NCBI RefSeq assembly: GCF_015832195.1
Contig: NC_052046.1
Coordinates: 30,470,911 to 30,534,910 of the forward strand
Length of the DNA stretch: 64,000 nt
Reading direction: 5' to 3'
Origin: Motacilla alba alba
Taxonomy: Eukaryota > Chordata > Aves > Passeriformes > Motacillidae
The translations under genes and the position numbers were made by a program. Below are positions 27,240 to 38,300 of this stretch, piece by piece (within the stretch, counting starts at the first letter, position 1; each line of letters starts with the position of its first letter). The notes beneath the pieces were generated by a model. The model saw only the letters and a program-made list of their open reading frames with translations, ran no database searches and was not told the DNA's origin.

Positions 27240-29942
27240 GTGGAATTCAGGTGATTCCAAAACTTGACTTCGAGGTTGCTACAGGAAAGGATTACTCTAA
27301 CATCAGAAGCACATTGCTAAATTTAGTTAAAGAACCTTAAAAATTCATAGTAAATTGCACAAAATATCTCCAGAAATGCATACCTTTTTATCAATTCTAT
27401 GTGGACTGTGTCATAAGCTTCAGAGTATTTACTACTCTACTCTATACTCTTTAGTATATACTATACTATAGAGTATAGTATAGCCCTATTCTGTGGTGCT
27501 TTCAGCCCATCAGTAACTGTGGTCAGGTGAGTAAGGGTCAAAACTTCATCCAAACCCACTTTTTGCTAGTAAATGTGATTCCCTTCTTCCTCATGTCTGT
27601 CCAGGTTCTGCTTCTATAACTACTTAAAAAATTGATCTGTGTTACCGTTCTGGACAGCTATTTTCACCTCCATTATGGGACATAAACACACAATGGGTGG
27701 GCACAAACCACAGCTAATCTGAACTACTTTAATTTGTTTTTATGTGTATTTATATTCTGCCATGCATGCTATTAAATGTTACTTCAAGGAGCAAAACTTG
27801 AGTGGAAAAATACTCTAGTGCTTTGTCTAGAAGCGGTGAGTGGAGGTCCTCAGAAAACTACAACCTCTGGTAACTCTGAGCAAATAATTCTTCTTTCTTT
27901 GCCTGGGGTTTTTATCTCCACAACTATGTAGTAATTCTTTTTTTCCCCTACAACTTTTTCTGGTTTTATCTTCAGACAATGTAATCTCTCAGTACAGGAA
28001 ATTTCTTGCTGTGCCTTTGACTGGAACCAGAATGAGAAAAATCTGTCTCACCTTCAACTTTCTGTGCACATGGTTGGAATGAAAGTAAAATAAATGCTAA
28101 AAAAATCTGGCCAGCTCTGTTTAGGCCATTCAAACTAACATTACTTTCAGCTGTTTTCAGCTTTTTAGTTCCACTGTGCAAAGTGGCAATTTTAAATATG
28201 TTGTTGTTAAATTAGTTTAACAGTTCCGGTACAGACAGAACTAAGTAACATCTAAATAGTTAAACCACTGTTTTTCACTAGGTGCCTGGCTGTGGGGAAT
28301 TTCCAATAAGAACTGACGTAATACTTCTGTTTGTGAAGCAGACAGACAGTGTCATCCCCGGGCTGCATTGCAAAGGCATATCTTTGTGTCAACAAGGTGA
28401 TGTGACCTGTCCTCATCATTGATGCAAAAGTACTGACAATCTGGGAGAACTACAGTTGGCAAAATTAGCTAGAAGTTAGCTCTGTGACTTTCAGGTGGGG
28501 TCAGATGATGGGAACAAACTTGCGGTAGAAAAGCAAAAGTAAACAAGTCTCAAATAGGCAAGGTTTTTGACATAACCTCTATTCCCAGAGAAAAGCAAAA
28601 CCTAATATACATTCTGACCAAAGGCCAAATGCTGAGACTTGGCTGCATATGCCTAATTTTTATTGTAATCAGCAGGAACTCTGTGTATGTCAAAGGTCAA
28701 AACTGAAGCCCAACTTCAGCTCAGACCAATATTATCATTTTGCCAGCTCCACCTAAGTGTAATAAAGTAGAATTCAAGCTATCACATCGCTGACTAATAC
28801 ATGTCATGTTTAAACAAAGATACAGAACTTTAAATTAATCGCAGTCCAAGAAAATGAAAGTAAGCGCAAACCAAATAAATACCTTGAAGTACAAAATATA
28901 AACCCCCAGACATTTATCAAAGCATAGCTTAAATGTTCTGTGCAAAAGAGAGTACATCTGAAGGAATAAGAGATGTGCTAGGAAACCAGACATTAAAGCA
29001 GCAGAAGGAGAAGAAACTCATGGATGGACTTAAGTCAAACATGTCACCTCAACAGTGTATAAGGTTAAAGAACAGCAAGCAATCTGATAAATGCCACTGA
29101 GAACTGGACATTTGTAGTTGAATCCTAGTAAAAAGTACAAAACCAGTTCTCCAGCCCTTTTTTCCACTGAAGGGAGGAGTGTTTTCCCTTTTGAGGTGCC
29201 TACTGGCTTGAATTAGTTTGGCGCCATGTACTTCCTCTGTGTCCACCATGACATGAGACTACAATGAGTCTTCTCCTTCTGGAGCATCACAGTTTTCATT
29301 ACATGCTTTGTCTTGGCTGTCCCTTAGGAATATGACTGTATGAGGTGCAGAGTCTGACATACAGTATGAGTTAAATCCCCAGGCACTCTGCTCTTAGCAA
29401 TGCAGGTTATGAGGTCCAGAAGCAAAACAGGACACCTGCTCCAGCTCTGGTCACAGTTGTAAGCAGTGTCCTTTTGTATATCCACAGTTGTATCCCTTTG
29501 AAGGGAGACAGGCATGAAGTGAATTTATTTTTTATATAGTAATTCCCATCTCACACATTCAATCTGTACACACAGATTTGGATACAGTTCTTGGGAGTTG
29601 CTTGCTTATATACACATAGATACAGCTGTTTGCATATAACCACCTGTCCTTACCTGGCACATCTCTCTCTGTAGTTATTTAAATAGTAAAAAACCCCCTT
29701 TTTTGACAAGGATATCTTGATCATCCTTTTGGGATGCACTGTATGATTTATATGCTCGGAACAGGAAAACATACCAGTTTGTTTTTCTAAATATATTCAG
29801 TTTAGCTAAGTTTATATATTTAGTAAGTAGAAAATTATTGGTGCCAGGGAAAATGTTAAATAAATCTAAAGTGTGTGTATGTTATGACACAGTTTTTAAA
29901 TTTCTGCCTTCCCAAGTGGGAGTGGAGATTATGTACTTGTAT

Positions 29943-29966
29943 ATATACAATATATATATTGTATAT
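29943..29966. repeat. 24-bp perfect AT-rich palindrome
   Basis: The segment ATATACAATATATATATTGT followed by ATAT equals its own reverse complement. It could extrude a cruciform but may be no more than a TA-rich chance structure. Confidence 0.9.
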
Positions 29967-30857
29967 TTTAAACTGTATTATGATTTAAAATATTTTACTA
30001 CTAAAGTAGAGAAGCACTCAGATCTTAAAAAACCAGTCTTAGGGTGGGAGCCAGTTCTAATTGTAATGTAATGTCTTCCAGCTGCTACTGTGCAATATTC
30101 CAGCAGAGCTTTTCCTGTTGGCTGCTAGGATTTATGTTACTCTTCACCTTGAGGTATTCTGGCAATGCAGGGCCTGGTTCCAATTCTCTACTCCATTATG
30201 CTCACAGTAGTGTGATGATGCATCATCAACATGGCCCAGTGTGTCTGTCAGGGCTCCTCTAGAAGGTGCTGGGCATTTTATTTGCACAGGCAGCACAGAC
30301 ATCCCTTGGCAACGTAAGACCTTTGAGATTTTAGTTGTAAGAACTAAAAGGACTCCTTGCATGTTGTGGTGACTTTTCACTCTGAGATGACAATTTCTTT
30401 GTTGCCTCAATATCCTCCTCCTTCAGTGCCCTAATTGTAACCTCAATATCCTATCTATTTGACTTAAAGGAAGGAATTTGCCTTAGTGCTAGCAAGTATG
30501 AGGTCACTAAGGAAACAGAATCCTCCATTGTGCCTCTATGTTAGCCTTGCTATAAGCACCACTGACTAGGAGAAAGAGGCAGGACAGGGAACCACGTCGA
30601 TTTGATACATTTATTTGACAGGTTTAATCCCTGTAAAAAGATACAATTTTAAGGAATTACTGAATTACTGAAGAAATACTGTTTGGAAACTGGATGGTAG
30701 AAGAGTGGATGAAAAACCTATATATCTTCCATGCTGAATGTGCTGCTTTGCCAATCCATTTAAACATCCCACTCTTGCTTTGTTAGAGCTTCACCACAAA
30801 ATCAAATTCCCTCTCCTGGCTACAACCCATGATGCTTAGAAAATATCATTAAGGTGT

Positions 30858-30901
30858 GGGGGGGAGTGGGGAAGTGGGGATGTTGGGGAAGGTGAGAGGG
30901 G
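30858..30901 (+). repeat. G-quadruplex-capable G-tract cluster
   Basis: Five G runs (G7, then four runs of G4) separated by short loops AGT, AAGT, ATGTT and AAGGTGAGA. It satisfies the usual four-run, loop 1-7 pattern using the first four runs. Confidence 0.85.
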
Positions 30902-30963
30902 AAATAAAATAGGATAGAAAGTTAGGGAAAAAAGAAAAAGAAGTAAAAACAAGATGACAAGGC

Positions 30964-30987
30964 GGGGGGGGGGGGTGGGGAAGGGGG
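30964..30987 (+). repeat. Second G-tract cluster
   Basis: G12, T, G4, AA, G5. The G12 run can supply more than one tract, so a quadruplex is possible. It lies 63 bases after the first cluster, in an intergenic region without a recognised promoter. Confidence 0.8.
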
Positions 30988-33381
30988 CAATAAAACCAGA
31001 TTTTAAGCTGCCCGCAGACCTAAGATAATGAAAAATAAGTCACAAACCACATCAAGAGCACACTTCAAAATGCCTGGCTTTTTTTCCCTGTTTTTACTCC
31101 ACTGCGTTGTTACTGGTCAGCATCCAGCAAAGAAGACAACCTCTTAACTGGAGAGGACCTTCAAACATAACAAAAAATACAACTGCGAGCCAACTGGTGT
31201 TCTTTAGCCAGGGGTAATGGTACTTACGGGAGAAAAGCAAATACTGGAAAAAATAGTATCTAATCAGAACTGTAGGGGGAAAAAATGTGTCTATGTGGAG
31301 AAAGGTAATTTCAAAGTTGAAAACTAAGCAGGAAAAAGGCTTGAAATAGTGGAAAACAGTAAACAAATTCCTGTGAGATGAACTAACATTGTGCCCTGCA
31401 ATGAAAAGTAATTGGAAAGTAAAGAAAACAAGAGCCAGAACATAACAAAACCTGTCACGGAGTCTCAGATCCCAGATAGCCCACACACTTCTGGTGCTAG
31501 GCACCTCTTGGAAAAACAGTCTGTCTCCTGTTTGACTCAGGAGAGTTCACAGGGATTTTTAAATCAGAGCTGTCTCTCCTGAAGGAGATCTAAGAGAAAT
31601 AAGGAACATTGCTGCATTGGTGCTGCCCTTTCCAAATGCACAACCTCAAAAACTCGCCATTACATCACTAGGCTAGAGAGACATCAACACCATTGCATCC
31701 AGGTCTACTTCTGTGGGTACCAGTAGTTGAACTCAAAGTTCAATGCAAAAGCACTTCTATGAAATGCTTTTCTGAACTTTAACATTGTCTTACTTTGCAA
31801 ATTTCCTGTCAATCCCATTTTTATTTTCTTTTCTTCAGGGTGATATTGCCTTTCTATCAAAGAATCCCACCTCCATCAAGAAATTTCCTGTGAGCCACTG
31901 GATTGCCATCTTAGGCATAAATTTCTTCTGCGATTTAATCCTATGTGCTCATTGTCTCTGTGCAGGAAGACGTATCTGCCTGAAGCTTGTCCTTCTTTCT
32001 TAATTGTGTTAGCTGATCTAATGACTCTTGTGGTACAAATTAATGTATTATTTTTATGGCTCTCTGGAGCATTATTCTTATTAATTTATGAATTATAAAA
32101 ATGACTTGCAAGATCCACCCTATGACAAGTACACCACCCCCCCCATTATGATTGTCTGTAAGTCAGTTACCTTCCTTGTGCCTCATCTGGAAAAGTGATA
32201 CCAGAGGATGAGTCCATGGAAACTACTGACATATCTGGGAGAGTCAGTGGTAACACAAGAAAGCACCTGAGAAGTCAGTTGGCTTGTGAGATCCTGTGCC
32301 AACACACAGGTAGGTAGTACCAACTCTGTTCTCTAGGAGAAATGCCAACAAAGCTGCAGCAACCCAAAAGCATTTAAGAGCCCAGTGTGTACCCCAGAAC
32401 CATGCTCCAGTGAGTGTGATGCAGCAAATCTCTATCAATCAGCAAAAGAGAATTAGTTGAGATATACCCATGATTCATTCAAGTGAGATGGCAATACGGG
32501 CTCCTGTAAACCATTATGCCCCTACCTTAGCAGGTAAGGCCATGTACTTTGACCCTTAATAGGAACTTCATGTACTTGTTAAACAAAAATAACTCTCTTC
32601 TCAGCATTCCTAGTGTTTGGTATAAGGTATTTGCATCACAATAACGTGAGTAGTTATAACACTGAGAAATCAGCATGGCTTTTTTAATGACTGCTAAGTC
32701 ATTGCCCTTTCACCAATCAATGATTCCAGATATCTTCTAAGGGTCCAGTCCCAGCAGAGTTCTCAAGGGAATCTTGCATGTAGAGATCTTCCGTGCTCCT
32801 AGGAAGCAAAGACTGTGAGTTGATTGAAGACTTCTATAAAATATTCTTTTGAGATCTGATTTGTGTAGGCAAATCTGGTCCTAGGACTTCATAATTACTG
32901 CCAGTAGAACTGCTTCATCCAAGGTCAGCATCTTTCCTTTTCTGCACGGTCCGTCATCCAGGGACATTAAAATTCTCTTTATTTAAGCATGGGATAATTT
33001 CCATGAACCCAGAGTGTGGCATAGTATGTAGGAATACCTGTGTGCTAACTCAATATGCTGTCACTTTTCATTATGTCATGAAGCTGTTTTCAAGCCACTG
33101 TATTTATTTAACAACGTCAGGATATCTGTAGTTATCTGATACACTGGTAGTTCCAAATTCTTATGTTGATGAGTATACCTGTAGAACACCAAAATGTTTC
33201 TTTCTTCTCATCCCAAATAGGAAGAACAGTTTAACGGGTTGCTGCTCCACTGTTTTTTGAGCGTGACCTTACTGGCACATTTTCCACCTTGCACCAAGTG
33301 CAGCTGAAATTGTGCATAGCTCTTAATGAACTCTGGTGACTTGTTGCTCTACATGTATTAAATCTGGTGTTAATTTCAGTG

Positions 33382-33387
33382 GACCTT
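33382..33387. repeat. Target-site duplication, left copy
   Basis: GACCTT directly before the LTR terminus TGTCAGG. It matches the right copy exactly. Confidence 0.9.
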
Positions 33388-33500
33388 TGTCAGGTTTCAC
33401 CCCCAGATTGGGGTGACCCCAAAAGATGGAAAAGTCTCTGCTCCAACCCATGCCTTCAAAGAAAGACTCAGTAGTCTTCTGTTGTCCGTTCTCAAGGTTG

Positions 33501-33506
33501 TTTATT
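33501..33506 (-). terminator. LTR poly(A) signal
   Basis: AATAAA on the minus strand, in the expected R-region position downstream of the LTR TATA box. Confidence 0.75.
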
Positions 33507-33601
33507 GTTGGTTATCTAAAAGATTCTTCTCCTGAACTGCTGCGGCTCATTCAGCAGGTCAGACAAAGGCACACTCTGCCCTCCCAGGGGGCTGGAGCCA
33601 T

Positions 33602-33609
33602 CTTTTATA
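33602..33609 (-). promoter_or_regulatory. LTR TATA box
   Basis: TATAAAAG on the minus strand. It could still drive minus-strand transcription across 33.4 kb toward TMED7; no evidence of use is visible. Confidence 0.7.
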
Positions 33610-34064
33610 TCATACATTACGTGTTAGATGTTTATACTTTTTCCCCAATGCCTACTATCTATATTGGATAGTGACATTCTGCTCTAAACCAATCTGTGAG
33701 TGCCAACATCACCAAAGACATGGAGGTTAGGAAGGAGAAAGAAAGAGGACAGGGCACACCCAAATCCCTCCATCTTAGAACTCCTGACCCCCATGTACAA
33801 AACTTGGACCCCTGCGTACCAAGGACCCCAAGGCTTAAAGCTCCCTTGTACAGCACTCAAAAATCCTTCCTTTCACTTTGTGACTACTTCTACTACAATA
33901 CCTAAACTTGTGTGACTTGTAATTCTTCATACAGAGTTGGTAATTTGCTCCACGGGCTAAGATCGAAGCCCCACGTGTCTTTGGCTGCATGCCAGGGTCT
34001 CAGAGCCCCCTGCCAGCGGCTCTGGTCATCCAGGGCACCCAGAGGGATGTCCTGGGTTCCCACA

Positions 34065-34070
34065 GACCTT
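34065..34070. repeat. Target-site duplication, right copy
   Basis: GACCTT directly after the LTR end CCCACA. Confidence 0.9.
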
Positions 34071-34888
34071 AATATGCAAAGCTGCAGACTGTGGTGGCTC
34101 AGAAGCCTACAATAGGCTCCAGCCTTTGAAACATATATGTTCAGACGGATAGATGAAGGTAGTAACTGTTTGACCTATCCGTTTCAGACCACTGGTGAAT
34201 CTTGGTTCTGATTGCTCCTCACTGAATTGTACAAATCTCTTCACACAGCTAATCCCAGTGAAGCTGCAGTCCATGGCAATGCCTGAGCTTTGGAATCTCT
34301 CTGGCTTGTGGTATAGCTGGCTTTCAACAGGGGTTGTAAATACAAGCTAATGGCAGTGTGAAAATGCAGTTACTTGCAGTTGCTTCATTATTTTCAAGTG
34401 ACAGTGAGCTATCCCTTATAGACAGAAAGCAACACTTGTTCAGAGAAATGCCTTATAATTAAGGTAAGCATCTAATGTTACAGTGACTCATGACTCATCT
34501 CCTTGGGATCCTCTTAACTAGCTGCTCTGCCATTGAAAACAACGGAATTCCAAAGGCAAGTCAATATTTGATCTTGTTTTGTTTAGAACTAGCTGGTTTC
34601 CAAAACCCCACCTTTATTTTAGTATGAGTCTATTAAAAGAATTTTCCATTTGGTTTGCATCATTTTCAGCTCTGTGGAAAAGACCTGCACCAGTGTTTGG
34701 GTAATTTTGATTATAAAAGTTGCTTTTATTGAATGTTAAGGTTGTGACTTCAGAGTCAAAAACTACTACAAAATACCTAACATTATTTCTTTTTGAAGTG
34801 AACTTTCTCTGCACAGGTGCATTTGATATTTCTAGGTCTTATTTTCAAATTTAGTGTTTCAATAGAAGGGCAGGGTAACTGAACGATA
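34071..34888. other. Intergenic, no gene recognised
   Basis: Unique-looking AT-rich DNA between the solo LTR and a CR1 fragment. Confidence 0.65.
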
Positions 34889-35300
34889 CATCATAGAATC
34901 ACAGAATGGCTTCTGTTGGAAGGGACCTTAAAGATCATTTCGTTCCAACTCCCCTGCCATGGGCAGGGACACCTCCACTAAACCAGGTTTCTCAAATCCC
35001 TGTCCAACCAGGCCTTAAACACTGACAGAGTTCAGGCATCACCAGCTTCTCTGGGCAACCTGAGCTAGAGCCTCACCACCCTCGCAGTAAAGAATTTCTT
35101 CCTAATATCTAATCTAAAGTTATTCCCTTTCAGTTTGGAGCCATTGTCCTGTCACCATAGTTCCTGATGAAGACCCTCTCTTCAGCTTCCCTGTAGGCCC
35201 CCTTCAGATACTGGAAAGTTGCTTTGAGGTCTGCACACAACCTTCCCTTCTCCAGGCTGAAAAGACGTCACTTCCTTAGCCTGTCTTCATAGAGGGCATA
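34889..35300 (-). mobile_element. CR1 LINE 3'-end fragment, well preserved
   Basis: The plus strand opens ATCATAGAATCACAGAATGG and runs through GGAAGGGACCTTAAAGATCA, CCATGGGCAGGGACACCTCC, GTAAAGAATTTCTTCCTAAT and CTTCCCTGTAGGCCCCCTTC to CTTAGCCTGTCTTCATAG. Inverted, 5'-truncated, the least decayed CR1 piece in the window. Confidence 0.95.
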
Positions 35301-38300
35301 GTTGCTCTATAAGAGCAAGTCCTTATATTTTAGCTGTCCATGGAAGATTTTATTTTTTTAGGCAGCAACAGTAATAAAGATTAGCTGAATTAATTGAAAA
35401 CTAGCAGAGAGTCTGCAACATTTTTGTAGAGCTATCTGTCCTGTCTGACAGAAGGCCACTAACTTCTCCATGCTCAATTCCCTTCTAATTAAAGAACTTC
35501 GTATTACTCACCTGCTACAGACTTCATAATGTAGGAATAAAAACTTCCAGGAGCTCAGAAGCTGAAGCAGTTGAGGCTATACAGGTTACTTACACAAAAT
35601 TTAACTCATTTTGTGTACAACAGTCTAATTCTCTCTAATTCATACGCTAATGCCTATTACATGCTTCTATGAGCCAGGAATAGAGCAAGAGATATCACAT
35701 TGCATATAAAAGGACAACAATAATTTACATTCTTGTACTTTATGCAATTCAATTTCATTGAGAACCTTGAGACTGTTCTCCTACCTGATTTAAGAAATTT
35801 TACAATTGGAATATTGCAGTGCTTTGGAAAATGCCCTAAACACTGTGTTAGCAAAAATTCCAAGTTTGGGAGTCTTAAAATTACTTAAGCTGTTTTTTCA
35901 AGTGTTTTGTGCCAACAGAGCAGGAGCCAGAATTCAGATTATAAACCTTAATACAAGGTTTTCAGTTTTGCAAGATGTCAGAACCCCAAAATAGGTAGAA
36001 CAAATTAAACCATGTTCTTAACCTCGGTCTACATTGAAATGCAGCAACAAAGTGAAGTCCAAAAGCAGAGATGTATGCTATTTGTTTTCATTGATGCAAT
36101 GATGTAGGAAAAACCTTTTCCTCTCATACTTGCCTGTTTTCTGAAGACTCTAGCTCTGAATACTCCTGGTGGACATGAAACTGGCTGTTAGAGCTTTCCT
36201 CAAGCAACACCTCTTCACTTATGAGTAACAAGGTTCAGGGAGGGACATAGTTTGAAATCTCAGGTAATACAAGTAACCAGAATTAAATACTCAATCCTAG
36301 TAATGGCTGTTTCAATCAGTGTAAAACATTTTAATTTGGTTGACAACAGCACAGCTATTCCAACCTTGATTGGATAAGGATCTCGCCCAAGGGGATGATA
36401 AGGTTTCCTCCAGTGTCTGAGTTTAAACAGGACTATTTTGCACATTTCATATGAAGAAAACTTTTTCAAGTGCTTGTTTTCTCCCTATGAATGTGCTTGG
36501 TAAATATTCTCATATAAGCAATCTCAGGCTCATTCCAAGCCCTAGCTATGCCAGAGGAATAAATATGTGCCACAGGTCTGGGTGCCTCCAGTAGGTTTTT
36601 TCAATATTCCAGTGAAAGGTTCAAACCATGTCCTCTACAAGCATATGTAACCAGACATCAAGTGAACTTGGTCACTGCAGTAGCAACAGACCATCAGCAT
36701 TTACAGAGTAGTTCTTTAATGTCCAGAACTATTTCTTATGCTTAGGACATGCAACTTCAGGGCCATCCACTGAGAGAGTGATCAACAGGTCTCTGCATCT
36801 GGTTCCAAGCACTCACACAGCAATTCAGTAATTTTCTTAATGGAAAAGCTGTATACCTGTCTGCAGATTGAAACAAGGGAAGAAGCATTTTTCAGCAACC
36901 TTATATGATCAGAGTGCTCATAGTTAACAGAGCATGTTTTGCTGGGGCATCTTTTTCAGCTAGGGAGAGGAGGTTTCTTTCTCTGATTGTGACTCTCAGA
37001 GCTTCCCAATACAGTGACTTACAATGAAAATCAAATGCCTTGCATTGACAATGTGGCTTTTTAAAGCAAACAAAACAGAAACAAAAACAAAAAAGAAAAC
37101 CAAAAGATCCTGAGTATCTGATTCTGAATACTGAGTGGGAGCTGTTCTTTGCAGCAGAAATTTTACTTTCTGGTCAAGCAATATATTTTTCTCATGGTAG
37201 TTTTGTTATTCATGTGATTCATGGGTCTCAGGGAAACTGGCCAGATCAGGGTAGCATGTGCCACACAATCCTCTTATGCTGTTCCTCTAATTATTTTGAA
37301 ATAAAGAAGTAGGTTAATGATGTTTCATCTCCTAAGAAATATTATTCATTCACATGAATCCCTCATGTTTTAAAATGTTCATCACCACATGTCATTCAAA
37401 CAGCTAAACTAAGCCTGGGAGGAAGCACAGGTGGCTGAAGGAATAGGATAGACATGAAAAATAAGCCAAAGCACAAGTCAGTGAACAGTAGATATGCTTT
37501 ATCTTTGTGGTTAATGCAAGAATTTTTTCCTATTGGGAAGTGAAGTGGAAATGGAGTTGATTTTCACATTAAGTGTTCCTTTCAACCTGCAATGAGGGAG
37601 GAAGGAGGTACACCTTAAATGTCAAGAAATTAAGTTTTAAGAGAAAATAATTACTTATCTGTCTGTACCAAAGGTTTCTAGTGAACTGGAGAGTAAAAGC
37701 AAAAGGGAGACAGATCTGGAAAAGGCATAACATGTTTTCATTACTTTTTGAAAAACGCCTCAAATGTTTTTTGTGTGGCATGCTCAAAAGACCAAATAGG
37801 ACAGAAGAGTTTGTCTATGCCTGTTTTGGGGACCATTTATCCCTGAAGAAATATACTGTAGTCTTAAGCACCACAGAGTTCAAAGATTTGAGATTAAATT
37901 ATTGAATAAAGCTTCATAAGAACTACAAGTGTCAGAGCTAGTCTTGAAGGCCTCCACAGTTGATCCATGGTGATTTTGTTTCCTTTACTAGACACAGTGA
38001 ACAGAATTACTCTCCATTCACAGAACATAAGACTGACATTCAAGGTCAGTGAAATCTTTCATGAGCTAAACTGGCAAGAGCAGAGTATATGGTATGGTTG
38101 AAAAGCACTGAGCTTCTGCTTGATTTGTTCTGTTTGTCTCTGCAAACAGTTACTGTAGGCAGGTCACCTCTTTTACCCTTGGGAAGGCTATATTCTTGCA
38201 ACACAGCTTTCTCTCAGTGATGAGAGGAGTGTGAAAAAATAACTACAGGGACTAGCTAGTGAATAGCACATCTTGTATCTTTGTGGTTTAAGGAAAAAAT

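Larger units (their letters stand above)
25847..33381. other. Intergenic, with simple repeats and G-rich tracts
   Basis: No gene recognised. It holds a C10T14 homopolymer junction (27216-27239), an AT-rich inverted repeat (arms 27442-27449 and 27471-27478), a 24-bp perfect AT palindrome (29943-29966) and two G-quadruplex-capable tracts (30858-30901 and 30964-30987). A 136-codon minus frame at 31094-31504 shows no known family. Confidence 0.6.
33388..34064 (-). mobile_element. Solo LTR of an endogenous retrovirus, minus orientation
   Basis: 677 bp with TG...CA ends: plus strand TGTCAGG at the left and TTCCCACA at the right, so in its own sense TGTGGGAA...CCTGACA. An exact 6-bp target duplication (GACCTT) flanks it. 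In the minus sense it has TATAAAAG at 33609-33602 and the poly(A) signal AATAAA at 33506-33501, about 100 bases further on, giving a normal U3-R-U5 layout (U3 about 490, R+U5 about 190). No internal retroviral sequence or second LTR remains, so it arose by LTR-LTR recombination. Six-base duplications suit alpha/beta-like (class II) avian elements; that class is inferred. Intact termini suggest a fairly recent insertion. Confidence 0.9.

Noticed and set aside
31094..31504. 136-codon minus-strand open frame, hydrophobic
   Set aside because: AT-rich, Phe/Leu-heavy text typical of random frames in A-rich DNA. No family signature and no supporting promoter or splice context.
33388..34064. Several short open frames inside the solo LTR
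   Set aside because: Non-coding LTR sequence. No gag, pol or env text is present anywhere near it.
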